Shown in pieces: positions 1 to 8,572 of a DNA stretch of 64,000 nt (position 1 is the stretch's first letter; every line of letters starts with the position of its first letter). The stretch comes from an uncultured Lachnospiraceae bacterium (GTDB taxonomy: Bacteria; Bacillota; Clostridia; Lachnospirales; Lachnospiraceae): assembly GCA_902776305.1 (NCBI GenBank), contig CACYPS010000010.1:1-64000 (forward strand). Reading direction: 5' to 3'. Made by a program: the position numbers and the translations under genes. The notes below the pieces were generated by a model. That model made no database searches, was not told the origin of the DNA, and saw nothing but the letters and a program-made list of their open reading frames with translations.

Positions 1-27
1 AGGAGGCGTATCCGCAGGTGCGTGAGT

Positions 28-146
28 CCGGCCGCCTAAAGCGGCCCTGCGGCGAGAGCCGCATATGGAAGCACGTGGATTTATCCATGTGAGCTTCACT
101 GAATATCCATGTTATGCCTCTCTTATATGGATTATATGATGTTTTT
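28..146. other. hairpin-rich non-coding stretch at window start
   Basis: No gene is recognisable in the first 234 bases. Several consecutive stems are visible: GGCCGC/GCGGCC (30-35 with 41-46), TGCGGC/GCCGCA (48-53 with 58-63), and a two-part stem pairing GAAGC/GCTTC (68-72 with 93-97) around GTGGAT/ATCCAT. It could be the 3' region of a gene to the left, a repeat, or a structured RNA. No U-run terminator is seen. Confidence 0.25.
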
Positions 147-234
147 AAGACTTGAAGCGAATTCGGGTCAATACCAAATGACATGGTTAAAAATGAATTC
201 TGCACAATATCCTATCATATCAGATACGTATCTC

Positions 235-269
235 AAAGAAAAAGGATCATCGCATATGCGATGATCCTT
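235..269 (-). terminator. rho-independent terminator of rpsT
   Basis: A perfect 14+14 palindrome (242-269, AAGGATCATCGCAT and its complement) lies 16 bases beyond the rpsT stop. On the minus strand it is followed by TTTTTCTTT, the layout of an intrinsic terminator for rpsT. Confidence 0.9.
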
Positions 270-285
270 GCATTTCTCACTTTGA

Positions 286-549
286 TCAGCCGATAGAGTT
301 AACTCTCTTTGCCATACGGGAGATCTTTCTTGCGTTAGTGTTCTTCTTGTAAACACCCTTGGAAGTAGCACGTCCCATTTCAGCCTTAAGAGCATCAAGG
401 GCCTCGACTGCTGCTGCCTTATCACCGGCTGCGACTGCTGCGTCAACTTTCTTGATTGCAGTCTTTACACCTGAACGAATAGCTTTGTTTCTTGCAGCTC
501 TCTTTGCATTGACAAGAATTCTTTTCTTAGCAGATTTGATGTTAGCCAA
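286..549 (-). CDS. rpsT: 30S ribosomal protein S20
   Basis: This is the small basic protein bS20 of the 30S subunit, which binds 16S rRNA early in assembly. It is 87 residues long, the usual size, begins ANIKSAKKR after the initiator and is rich in Lys, Arg and Ala. The start codon is TTG (minus strand, 549-547), preceded at 8 bases by a perfect AGGAGG (558-563). A TTG start is also used by E. coli rpsT, where it takes part in feedback control by S20; whether that applies here is inference. The gene has its own promoter (650-678) and terminator (235-269), so it is probably monocistronic. Proximity to holA and lepA matches the order in Firmicutes. Confidence 0.97.
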   Translation of the reverse strand: MANIKSAKKRILVNAKRAARNKAIRSGVKTAIKKVDAAVAAGDKAAAVEALDALKAEMGRATSKGVYKKNTNARKISRMAKRVNSIG

Positions 550-649
550 ATCAGTTTCCTCCTAAATGATACATACAATCTAAGTTCTCAGCTGTCCTGC
601 CTTTAGCCAAGAGACACGAGATTGCGGCATGGGCGGAACACACTTAGTT

Positions 650-678
650 ATTGTATTCAAAAGGGCTATCCGTGTCAA
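650..678 (-). promoter_or_regulatory. sigma-A-type promoter of rpsT
   Basis: On the minus strand TTGACA (678-673), a 17-base spacer and TACAAT (655-650) are present, close to the vegetative consensus. It implies a leader of roughly 95 bases before the TTG start of rpsT. Confidence 0.85.
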
Positions 679-883
679 GATGTAAAATTAACTTTTTGTG
701 CGTTTTTCAGCGCCTTTTTCATCGCCTTTTTCAGAAGCGTTCTGCGACTTCACAAGACGTCTCGTTGCTTTTTTAGTTAAATGATTCTGTTCACTATACA
801 GGTGTCCATAACTTCTTTACTACAATGTTACGTATCCGTTTTCAGGCATTTTATTGCCACTTAACATCCTTTCGCTAATACCT
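679..883. other. intergenic stretch between rpsT promoter and repeat C1
   Basis: No supported gene. Three degenerate direct repeats of the form CG(C/T)(C/T)TTTTTCA lie at about 701-732. On the minus strand they give short Lys-rich reading frames, but no convincing ribosome binding site accompanies them. Confidence 0.3.
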
Positions 884-969
884 TAATTTGCTCCTCCAGA
901 GTCAGGCGACCATGCTTGCATGGTCATCTGACCCGCCAATCAAAGTTTGAAAGTTTACTTTCAAACTTT
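884..969. repeat. dispersed palindromic repeat, family C, copy 1
   Basis: The 50-odd bases from TAATTTGCTCCTCCAG onward are almost identical to 13221-13274. They comprise a conserved hairpin (GTCAGGCGACCATGC, TT, GCATGGTCATCTGAC, about 901-932) and a second palindrome of 13-base arms, AAAGTTTGAAAGT TT ACTTTCAAACTTT (942-969). The right end runs into the holA stop codon (968-970). Confidence 0.85.
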
Positions 970-1948
970 ATTCTCCCGCAGCCCCCAGAAGAATCAGCTC
1001 GACTGAGAGCCGGTCGCCTATTTGCCCCGTCTTGACCGCCTCCTCCATAGCCACACAGGCATTGACCGATTTCTGCAGATCATTCCGGGAGAAGTTGCGT
1101 GCGATACCGGTAAGCTTCTGGACTGCATAGGGGTGGATACCGGATTTCTGTGCAATCAGTGGCGGGGAATTCCCCTCCGCGAGGAGTTCCTTTATTATAA
1201 GAAGCTGGTTGTACTGGCGGCCGATCAGGTAGAGGATCCGCATCGGAGGTTCCTTGAGCGCAAGAAGGTCCGCATAGAGGTCCAGCGCCTTCTTCTTATT
1301 ACCGGTCGTGACAGCTTCAATCATGTCAAATATATGGCTCTCGATCTGCGTTCCCGTCACCGCCTCGATGTCATCGCGCTCGACGGCGGTTCTGCCGTGA
1401 CAGTAATTTACGAGTTTGTCTATTTCAAGGGACAGATGGCTCATATCCGGTCCGGTTCTGGAGAGAAGATATCTCATGTTATTCGCGGAGATACGAAGAC
1501 CTGATTTTCCGAGCAGTCCCGCACCCCATTTCATGAGTGCCGCTTCCTTCTGCTCGGCAAACTCCGAGATGTAGCCGGCATTTTTAATAGCTTTGAAAAG
1601 GCGGCTTCGCTTGTCGACCTCAGTCTCGGAGAAGACGATTACAGCGTGGTCTGGAATGTTCTTCATGTAATCCGGTAGAAGCTCCGCCCCACTTTTCAGG
1701 AGTCCGCTGTCCTTGATTCGGATCAGTCTGTGATCGGCAAAAAAAGGTAATGTCTCAGCGAAGTCGATGACCTCGCTCTCGCGCACTTTGTCGCCGTCAA
1801 GATTCAGGCGGTTCATTGTGTCGGTTTCCGGAACGATCGCATCACAAAGATGCTTCGTATAGAGAAGACGAAGGTAGCTTTCCGGGCCGTACAGGAGATA
1901 TACACGGCCGAATGTTTTGTTGTCGATATCGTTCTTGATTCGTTTCAT
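968..1948 (-). CDS. holA: DNA polymerase III subunit delta
   Basis: This is the clamp-loader delta subunit, which opens the beta clamp during loading onto DNA. It is 326 residues, normal for the Gram-positive HolA (YqeN) family. The N-terminal region holds the family pattern LLYGPESYLRLLYTK (about residues 18-32) in the AAA+-like fold without a true Walker A. The middle region (VIVFSETEVDKRSRLFKAIK) is typical of HolA, and the C-terminal helical collar domain ends VELILLGAAG. The start is ATG at 1948 with a weak upstream GGCAGG; a small 7-bp hairpin lies in its leader (1965-1981). It is divergent from lepA and co-directional with rpsT downstream. Its stop codon is inside repeat C1, whose terminal hairpin would form at the 3' end of the message. 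Confidence 0.93.
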   Translation of the reverse strand: MKRIKNDIDNKTFGRVYLLYGPESYLRLLYTKHLCDAIVPETDTMNRLNLDGDKVRESEVIDFAETLPFFADHRLIRIKDSGLLKSGAELLPDYMKNIPDHAVIVFSETEVDKRSRLFKAIKNAGYISEFAEQKEAALMKWGAGLLGKSGLRISANNMRYLLSRTGPDMSHLSLEIDKLVNYCHGRTAVERDDIEAVTGTQIESHIFDMIEAVTTGNKKKALDLYADLLALKEPPMRILYLIGRQYNQLLIIKELLAEGNSPPLIAQKSGIHPYAVQKLTGIARNFSRNDLQKSVNACVAMEEAVKTGQIGDRLSVELILLGAAGE

Positions 1949-2129
1949 GGGAACCTGCCATTCGTTCTGCCGGAGGCAGAAGTTTACATTGCGCGCGTAT
2001 CGTAATCGAAATTTAGCGTCTTAATCATATCATAGATTCCTATGTCGTGCCAGAAAATCAAAAGTTAACCGGAAATCAGGAATTAATGAGAATTCCTCAC
2101 CGGAGGTTTAAAACAAATGTTCGACACTA
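1949..2129. other. divergent intergenic region holA/lepA
   Basis: This is a leader region between divergent genes. It contains the stem TTCTGCC/GGCAGAA (1965-1971 with 1975-1981) in the holA 5' leader. No clear holA promoter was identified. Confidence 0.4.
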
Positions 2130-2158
2130 TTGCATTTAGCGCACTCTTTTGGTAGAAT
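2130..2158 (+). promoter_or_regulatory. probable promoter of lepA
   Basis: TTGCAT (2130-2135), 17-base spacer, TAGAAT (2153-2158). It implies a leader of about 165 bases. A second -10-like TATAAT lies at 2285-2290 but lacks a well-spaced -35. Confidence 0.65.
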
Positions 2159-2332
2159 AATCAATACTGAATTTTCAGGAAAATACCAATACTTCCCGAA
2201 TATTGCTCACGAGCAGACTTTACAGTTAAAATGCATAGTCACGACGATTCCAATCCGACTGCACTTACAGTGTGAATCGGGAAGTATAATCAAATGCATA
2301 TATGACGTTACATCCCGAAAAAAGGAGCCTTC

Positions 2333-4138
2333 ATGGATCAGAGCAAAATCCGCAATTTCTGTATAATAGCCCACATCGACCACGGCAAGTCCACCCTCGC
2401 CGACCGCATCATTCAGATGACAGGTCTTCTCACAGAGCGTGAAATGCAAAATCAGGTCCTCGACAACATGGACCTGGAGAGGGAGCGAGGCATTACGATC
2501 AAAGCCCAGACAGTCCGCACAGTTTATCGCGCGGATGACGGGGAAGAGTATATTTTCAACCTGATCGATACCCCCGGCCATGTCGACTTTAATTATGAAG
2601 TTTCGCGTTCGCTCGCAGCCTGCGACGGAGCGGTGCTCGTTGTCGACGCGACGCAGGGTGTGGAAGCGCAGACGTTGGGAAATGTCTATCTTGCACTCGA
2701 CCACGATCTGGAAATCGTGTCCGTCATCAACAAGATTGACCTGCCGAGCGCAATTCCCGATGAAGTCGCGCAGGAAATCGAGGATATCGTCGGTGTGGAA
2801 GCAATGGATGCACCGCGCATTTCCGCTAAGACCGGTCTCAATGTGCACGATGTCCTCGAGGAGATCGTGACAAAGCTGCCCGCTCCGACCGGCGATGCGG
2901 ACGCGCCGCTGAAAGCGCTCATATTTGACTCGCTCTATGACTCCTACAGAGGCGTCATAGTATTCTGCCGTCTCTTCGACGGGACCATGAAAAAAGGAAG
3001 CCGCGTGAAGATGTGCGCCACGGGTGCCGAGTTCGAAGTAGTCGAAGTCGGATATTTCGGACCTGGCCGATTCATTCCGTGCGAGGAGCTGAGAGCCGGT
3101 GAAGTCGGATATATGACTGCCAGCATCAAGGAGATCCGTGAAACGCGGGTCGGTGATACGATCACAGACAAGGACAACCCCTGTGAGGAAGCGCTCCCCG
3201 GCTATAAGGAGCCGCAGCCGATGGTCTACTGCGGTATTTACCCTGCGGATTCCGCCAAGTATCCGGATCTTAGGGACGCGCTGGAGAAACTTCAGCTCAA
3301 CGACGCTGCCCTCCAGTATGAGCCGGAGACGAGCCAGGCGCTCGGTTTCGGATTCCGCTGCGGGTTCCTGGGACTACTCCATCTGGATGTCGTCATTCAG
3401 AGACTGGAACGCGAGTATGACATGGATCTTGTCACCACGGCGCCTTCCGTTATCTATAAAGTACACAAGACGGACGGAACACTGATCGAGCTCACCAATC
3501 CGTCGAATCTGCCGGCCCCATCGGAGATCGAGTACATGGAGGAGCCGATGGTCCGGGCGGAAATCATGGTCACGACCGAGTATATCGGATCGATCATGAC
3601 GCTCTGCCAGGAGAGACGCGGCGTATACGAAGGGACCGAATATATTGAGACGACACGCGCTGTATTAAAATACAAGCTACCGCTCAACGAAATCATTTAC
3701 GACTTCTTTGATGCGCTGAAGAGCAGGTCGAGGGGATACGCTTCATTTGACTATGAACCCATCGGCTATGAGCAGAGCGAACTGGTCAAGATGGACATTC
3801 TGGTCAATCATGAGGCGGTAGATGCACTTTCCTTCATCGTCTATGCTCCGTCGGCTTATGAGCGCGGCTCAAAGATGTGCGAGAAACTGAAGAAAGAGAT
3901 ACCGAGACAGCTCTTCGACATCCCGATCCAGGCGGCGATCGGTTCCAAGATCATTGCCCGTGAAACAGTTCGTCAGCTGCGCAAGGATGTCCTGGCCAAG
4001 TGCTACGGCGGCGACATCTCGCGTAAGAGAAAGCTGCTCGAGAAACAGAAGGAAGGCAAGAAAAAGATGCGTCAGATCGGTAATGTTGAGATCCCGAAAG
4101 ACGCGTTCCTCAACGTGCTCAAGTTGGATGAGGAGTGA
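2333..4138 (+). CDS. lepA: elongation factor 4 (LepA), ribosome-associated GTPase
   Basis: This translational GTPase acts on elongating or initiating ribosomes and can promote back-translocation. It is 601 residues, the standard LepA length. Visible GTPase motifs are G1 HIDHGKST (residues 14-21), G3 DTPGH (79-83) and G4 NKID (133-136). The LepA C-terminal domain is present, including [20 protein letters not shown] near the end. The start at 2333 is supported by AAAGGAG about 7 bases upstream. It is followed after only 11 bases by uvrA, so the two probably share a transcript from the promoter at 2130. In Bacillus, lepA also lies near holA and rpsT. Confidence 0.97.
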   Translation: MDQSKIRNFCIIAHIDHGKSTLADRIIQMTGLLTEREMQNQVLDNMDLERERGITIKAQTVRTVYRADDGEEYIFNLIDTPGHVDFNYEVSRSLAACDGAVLVVDATQGVEAQTLGNVYLALDHDLEIVSVINKIDLPSAIPDEVAQEIEDIVGVEAMDAPRISAKTGLNVHDVLEEIVTKLPAPTGDADAPLKALIFDSLYDSYRGVIVFCRLFDGTMKKGSRVKMCATGAEFEVVEVGYFGPGRFIPCEELRAGEVGYMTASIKEIRETRVGDTITDKDNPCEEALPGYKEPQPMVYCGIYPADSAKYPDLRDALEKLQLNDAALQYEPETSQALGFGFRCGFLGLLHLDVVIQRLEREYDMDLVTTAPSVIYKVHKTDGTLIELTNPSNLPAPSEIEYMEEPMVRAEIMVTTEYIGSIMTLCQERRGVYEGTEYIETTRAVLKYKLPLNEIIYDFFDALKSRSRGYASFDYEPIGYEQSELVKMDILVNHEAVDALSFIVYAPSAYERGSKMCEKLKKEIPRQLFDIPIQAAIGSKIIARETVRQLRKDVLAKCYGGDISRKRKLLEKQKEGKKKMRQIGNVEIPKDAFLNVLKLDEE

Positions 4139-4149
4139 TTTGCTGATAT

Positions 4150-7020
4150 ATGAGAGAAATGAAATTTATATCGATTCGCGGGGCAAATGTCAACAACCTG
4201 AAAAATCTCAGTGTTGAAATCCCGCGCGATCAAATGGTCGTTCTCACCGGACTTTCGGGTTCCGGCAAGAGTTCACTGGCATTTGATACGATTTATGCAG
4301 AAGGACAGAGACGCTATATGGAGTCTCTGTCTTCTTATGCCCGACAGTTCCTCGGTCAGATGGAGAAGCCGGATGTGGAGAGTATTGAGGGTCTTCCGCC
4401 CGCCATTTCCATCGACCAGAAATCTACGAATCGGAATCCGAGGTCCACGGTCGGAACTGTGACGGAGATTTACGATTACCTGCGTCTTCTTTACGCGAGG
4501 ATCGGCATCCCGCACTGCCCGAACTGCGGTCGTGTGATCGAGAGGCAGACCGTTGATCAGATGGTCGACCGGATCATGGAACTGCCCGAGAGAAGCAGGA
4601 TTCAGCTTCTGGCACCGGTCGTGAGGGGCAGAAAAGGCCGTCATGAGAAGATCTTCGAGCAGGCCAAGAAGAGCGGATATGTCCGCGTCATGGTCGACGG
4701 AAATATGTATGAACTGTCGGAGGAGATCACGCTCGATAAGAATATCAAGCACAATATAGAAATCGTGGTCGACAGACTGGTCGTCAAGCCGGGCATTGAA
4801 AAGCGTCTCACGGACTCCATCGAGACGGTCCTGGGACTTGCGGAAGGCCTGGTCATGGTTGATACCATGGACGGCAACGTGATGACGCTCAGCTCGAGCT
4901 TCGCCTGCCCGGACTGCGGTATTTCAATTGACGAGATCGAGCCGCGAAGCTTTTCGTTTAACAATCCGTTCGGTGCATGCCCTGTGTGCGCGGGACTTGG
5001 TTACAAGATGGAGTTTGACCTGAATCTTATCATTCCGGACAGAACGCTCTCCATTAATGAAGGGGCTATCATTGTTCCCGGCTGGCAGAGCGCCATGGAT
5101 GATGGGTCCTTTACACACGCAATTCTGGTCGCACTGTGCGAAGAGTACGGATTCGACCTAGATACACCGTACAACAAGTATCCGGCCAAGGTCCGCAAGA
5201 TCCTCGAGTACGGGACCGACGGTCACGAGGTCAAGGTTCGCTATAAGGGACAGCGGGGAGAGGGCGTTTACGATGTGGCATTTGAAGGACTTCTTGCCAA
5301 TGTCGCACGCCGTTACCGCGAGACATTCAGTGAAGCATCGAAGGCTGAATATGAGAAGTTCATGCAGATTTCGCCCTGCACGGCCTGCGGCGGTCAGAGG
5401 CTGAAGCCGTCAGCGCTCGCAGTTACGGTCGGGACGAAGAACATCTCGGAGGTCACGAACCTCTCCGTCACAGAGTTTCTGAGATACTTTGAAGAGCTGA
5501 ATCTTAACGAGACGCAGCTGGCGATCGGCAGACAGATCCTCAAGGAAATCAATACCCGCGTCACGTTTCTGCGGGACGTAGGCCTTGAGTATCTGACTCT
5601 CAGCCGCGCGACCGGAACACTTTCCGGCGGCGAAGCGCAGAGAATCCGGCTCGCGACACAGATCGGCTCGGGTCTGGTAGGCGTCGCTTATATTCTGGAT
5701 GAGCCGAGTATCGGTCTGCATCAGAAAGATAATGACAAATTGCTGGCGACTCTCAAATCTCTTCGCGATCTGGGAAATACTCTGATCGTCGTAGAGCACG
5801 ATGAGGACACGATGCGGGCATCGGACTACATAGTTGATATAGGTCCCGGAGCGGGTGAGCACGGCGGACAGCTGGTAGCGGCAGGAACTGCAGAGGATAT
5901 CATGAACTGTCCGGAATCGATCACCGGTCAGTACCTGAGCGGCAGAAAATACATACCTGTTCCGAAAGTCCGCAGAGAGCCGAAGGACTGGCTCAAAGTG
6001 AGAGGCGCAAATGTCCATAACCTGAAGAATCTCGATGTAGATATACCGCTCGGCATCTTTACCTGTGTCACAGGCGTGTCCGGATCGGGCAAGAGCTCTC
6101 TGGTGAACGAGATCCTGTTCAAGAGGTTGTCCAGAGACCTGAACAGATCGCATGAAGTGCCGGGTGAGCATAAAGAAATAATAGGTATTAAAAAGCTCGA
6201 TAAAGTCATCAACATAGACCAGTCACCTATAGGTCGCACGCCGAGATCGAATCCCGCCACCTATACCGGAGTATTTGACATGATCCGCGATCTGTTCGCG
6301 GGTACGGTCGATGCGAAGATGCGTGGTTATAAGAAAGGAAGATTTTCCTTTAATGTGAAGGGCGGCCGCTGCGAGGCGTGTCAGGGAGACGGTATCCGGA
6401 AGATCGAGATGCATTTTCTGCCTGATGTCTATGTCCCGTGCGAAGTATGCCACGGCAAGCGCTATAACCGCGAGACACTGGATGTACACTATAAAGGTAA
6501 GAGTATCTATGACGTTCTGAATATGACCGTGGAGGAAGCTCTGACATTTTTTGAAAATGTTCCGAGAATCCGGTCTAAGATCCAGACACTGTACGATGTG
6601 GGTCTTTCCTACATACGTCTCGGTCAGCCATCCACGGAGCTTTCCGGCGGCGAGGCGCAGAGAATAAAGCTCGCAACTGAGCTCTCAAAGAGATCCACGG
6701 GCAAGACGATCTATATTCTTGATGAACCTACGACAGGCCTTCATTTTGCGGATGTCCACAAGCTTGTCGATATTCTGCAGCGTTTTACGGAGGACGGGAA
6801 CACCGTCGTGGTCATAGAGCACAATCTCGACGTCATCAAGACGGCTGATTACATCATCGATCTCGGACCGGACGGCGGAGACCGCGGCGGAACCGTCGTG
6901 GTGCAGGGTACGCCGGAGGAGGTTGCTGCTTGCGAAGCATCTTACACAGGCATTTACATCAGGAAGGAACTCGAGAAGGCAAGGAAGCTGGAAGCGGCAG
7001 GAGCTGAGTCTGAAGCGTGA
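4150..7020 (+). CDS. uvrA: excinuclease ABC subunit A
   Basis: This is the DNA-damage recognition ATPase of nucleotide excision repair, acting as a dimer with UvrB. It is 956 residues. Two ABC ATPase halves are visible: Walker [10 protein letters not shown] (34-42) and GVSGSGKSS (642-650), each with a signature LSGGEAQRI(R/K)LAT. Zinc-finger cysteines appear as CPNCG near residue 120, CPDCG and CPVCAG near 258 and 278, CTACGG near 413, and [14 protein letters not shown] in the second half. The start could be ATG 4150 or the in-frame ATG 4159 (MKFISIRG); neither has an ideal ribosome binding site, although GAGG of the lepA end lies about 14 bases upstream. It is transcribed with lepA. Repeat B1 follows the stop. 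Confidence 0.97.
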   Translation: MREMKFISIRGANVNNLKNLSVEIPRDQMVVLTGLSGSGKSSLAFDTIYAEGQRRYMESLSSYARQFLGQMEKPDVESIEGLPPAISIDQKSTNRNPRSTVGTVTEIYDYLRLLYARIGIPHCPNCGRVIERQTVDQMVDRIMELPERSRIQLLAPVVRGRKGRHEKIFEQAKKSGYVRVMVDGNMYELSEEITLDKNIKHNIEIVVDRLVVKPGIEKRLTDSIETVLGLAEGLVMVDTMDGNVMTLSSSFACPDCGISIDEIEPRSFSFNNPFGACPVCAGLGYKMEFDLNLIIPDRTLSINEGAIIVPGWQSAMDDGSFTHAILVALCEEYGFDLDTPYNKYPAKVRKILEYGTDGHEVKVRYKGQRGEGVYDVAFEGLLANVARRYRETFSEASKAEYEKFMQISPCTACGGQRLKPSALAVTVGTKNISEVTNLSVTEFLRYFEELNLNETQLAIGRQILKEINTRVTFLRDVGLEYLTLSRATGTLSGGEAQRIRLATQIGSGLVGVAYILDEPSIGLHQKDNDKLLATLKSLRDLGNTLIVVEHDEDTMRASDYIVDIGPGAGEHGGQLVAAGTAEDIMNCPESITGQYLSGRKYIPVPKVRREPKDWLKVRGANVHNLKNLDVDIPLGIFTCVTGVSGSGKSSLVNEILFKRLSRDLNRSHEVPGEHKEIIGIKKLDKVINIDQSPIGRTPRSNPATYTGVFDMIRDLFAGTVDAKMRGYKKGRFSFNVKGGRCEACQGDGIRKIEMHFLPDVYVPCEVCHGKRYNRETLDVHYKGKSIYDVLNMTVEEALTFFENVPRIRSKIQTLYDVGLSYIRLGQPSTELSGGEAQRIKLATELSKRSTGKTIYILDEPTTGLHFADVHKLVDILQRFTEDGNTVVVIEHNLDVIKTADYIIDLGPDGGDRGGTVVVQGTPEEVAACEASYTGIYIRKELEKARKLEAAGAESEA

Positions 7021-7045
7021 TTCGATCCGGCGTTCATTTGTCTTC

Positions 7046-7092
7046 AAGAACGCCTCGGCGTTCTTGCCGCGATGTGCGCGGCGCATAAGCGC
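7046..7092 (+). repeat. dispersed palindromic repeat, family B, copy 1
   Basis: Three adjacent small palindromes occur 25 bases after the uvrA stop: AAGAACGCC TC GGCGTTCTT (7046-7065), GCCGCG ATGTG CGCGGC (7066-7082) and GCGC ATAA GCGC (7081-7092). The same series recurs at 40556 with few changes, and in variant form at 25117 and, inverted, near 33850. Confidence 0.85.
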
Positions 7093-7144
7093 CTTTAACT
7101 GAAGAATAAAATCGGTCCCAAGGCACAAGGTATTATATTCAATC

Positions 7145-7278
7145 GGGAAACATTCGCAGTCCTGCTGAGAAACGAAAGCCATTGCACTTTGTGTGACCAA
7201 GTGTATGCAGAATGCGACACGCGGGAACACAAAGTGCAGATATGGGTTTCGTTTCGCAAGAAAGGACAAGAGTTTCCC
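7145..7278. repeat. 134-base imperfect palindrome, possible structured RNA
   Basis: Long inverted repeat: outer arms GGGAAAC (7145-7151)/GTTTCCC (7272-7278), then GAAACGAAA (7169-7177)/TTTCGTTTC (7247-7255), then GCACTTTGTG (7184-7193)/CACAAAGTGC (7228-7237). The loop is about 34 bases. It precedes the mreB-type gene's promoter. It could be a small RNA, a miniature inverted-repeat element or a folded transcript end. Confidence 0.6.
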
Positions 7279-7317
7279 GATGAATATAATGACCGGTGCC
7301 GTAGGATATGTATGATG

Positions 7318-7346
7318 TAACGGCAGTGACAGCTATCATGCCGTTA
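7318..7346. other. intergenic hairpin
   Basis: TAACGGCA (7318-7325) pairs with TGCCGTTA (7339-7346) around a 13-base loop. It is followed by an A-rich stretch rather than a T-run, so it is not a standard plus-strand terminator. Confidence 0.5.
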
Positions 7347-7377
7347 TATAAGGACACAAAAAAACACAATCTCAGCA

Positions 7378-7435
7378 TTGAACTGACAATTAGGTTCGTG
7401 TATTATTATCTCAGCGGGTCGTGTGACCCGCTGAG
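7378..7435 (+). promoter_or_regulatory. promoter and 5'-terminal hairpin of the mreB-type gene
   Basis: TTGAAC (7378-7383), 17-base spacer, TATTAT (7401-7406). The predicted transcription start falls at the base of a perfect 11-bp stem, CTCAGCGGGTC GTGT GACCCGCTGAG (7410-7435). The mRNA may therefore begin with a stable hairpin. Confidence 0.65.
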
Positions 7436-7491
7436 TTTGTCATTACAGACAAGAAATCCATTACTTTGAATGTTACAGACGGGAGGGAAAC

Positions 7492-8487
7492 ATGCCTGCA
7501 ACAGATATAGGAATCGATCTCGGGTCATCCAACGTCGTCATCTACGCAAAACAGAAAGGTATAACCATACTTGAACCTTCTGTCGTTGCTTATGATAAAG
7601 ATACAGAAAAGATCCTGGCATACGGTGAGGAAGCACAGAGGCTCATCGACCGTACCCAGGGCAACATAGTCGCAATCAGACCGCTCCGCAACGGAGTGAT
7701 TTCCGATTACCGCATGACGGAGCTTCTCCTGAAGCACTTCATCCAGAAGGCTTTGGGCAGGCGCGCTTTCAGAAAACCTTACATCAGCATCTGTGTTCCG
7801 AGCGGCGTCACGGAAGTTGAAAAACGTGCCGTTGAGGAGGCTTCTTATCAGGCCGGAGCCCGCGATGTTACGATCGTCGAGGAGACAGTCGCGGCTGCGA
7901 TCGGTGCCGGCATCGATATCACCAAGCCGGTCGGCAACCTTGTCGTAGACATCGGAGGCGCGACGACAAAATGTGCAGTTATCTCGCTCGGTGCACCTGT
8001 CGTTCTCCAGACACTTCGCATCGGAGGAGATACATTCAGCGAGGCCATCGTACGCTATGTGCGCAGAAACCATAACCTTTTCATTGGCGAAGGTCAGGCC
8101 GAAGCAATCAAGATAAAGATAGGAACTGTCTATCCGAAGCCGAATTCCGAATCCATGCAGATCAGCGGCAGGAATGTCATCACAGGACTTCCGAGGACCA
8201 TTTCCATAACGTCGGATGAAGTCAGACAGGCCTGCGGTGAGGCGGCCAATGAAATAGTAGAGGTAGTACACGGCGTTCTTGAGAAAACTCCGCCCGAACT
8301 GTCACAGGATATCGTTGAGAGAGGAATCATCCTTACCGGAGGCGGTGCACTGCTCGACGGTTTTGAGGAAATGATCGAAGAACGGACAGGCATCAACGCC
8401 ATGACTGCGGAGCATCCCGAGTGTGCTGTGGCGGAGGGGACCGGTCTGTATAATGAGAAAATCGCTATGCTGAGCCGCATGGATTGA
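7492..8487 (+). CDS. mreB: MreB/Mbl-family cell-shape actin homologue
   Basis: Members of this family polymerise under the membrane and guide lateral wall synthesis. It is 331 residues, typical for MreB, Mbl or MreBH. It shows the actin-type phosphate 1 motif IGIDLGSSNVVIYAK near the N terminus, phosphate 2 VVDIGGATTKCAVISLG (about 156-172) and the adenosine motif ILTGGGALLDGFEE near the C terminus. GGGAGG lies 4 bases before the ATG, which fixes the start. It has its own promoter (7378-7406) and is not next to mreC or mreD. It could therefore be an Mbl or MreBH paralogue rather than the mreBCD-linked copy; the exact paralogue cannot be decided here. Confidence 0.9.
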   Translation: MPATDIGIDLGSSNVVIYAKQKGITILEPSVVAYDKDTEKILAYGEEAQRLIDRTQGNIVAIRPLRNGVISDYRMTELLLKHFIQKALGRRAFRKPYISICVPSGVTEVEKRAVEEASYQAGARDVTIVEETVAAAIGAGIDITKPVGNLVVDIGGATTKCAVISLGAPVVLQTLRIGGDTFSEAIVRYVRRNHNLFIGEGQAEAIKIKIGTVYPKPNSESMQISGRNVITGLPRTISITSDEVRQACGEAANEIVEVVHGVLEKTPPELSQDIVERGIILTGGGALLDGFEEMIEERTGINAMTAEHPECAVAEGTGLYNEKIAMLSRMD

Positions 8488-8572
8488 TTTCCGCAGATAG
8501 AATTAAGGCGCGATCTCAAGTGAGGCCGGTCTGTATTTTGCAGAGAACGCGGATTGAACAAAGGACAAAAGA

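Noticed and set aside
680-830. Short Lys-rich reading frames on the minus strand upstream of rpsT, about 15-40 codons
   Set aside because: They result from CGCCTTTTTCA-type direct repeats; no convincing ribosome binding site, and one stop lies in the rpsT -35 box.
2207-2848. Antisense open frame over the lepA start
   Set aside because: It overlaps the GTPase domain of lepA and shows no domain of its own.
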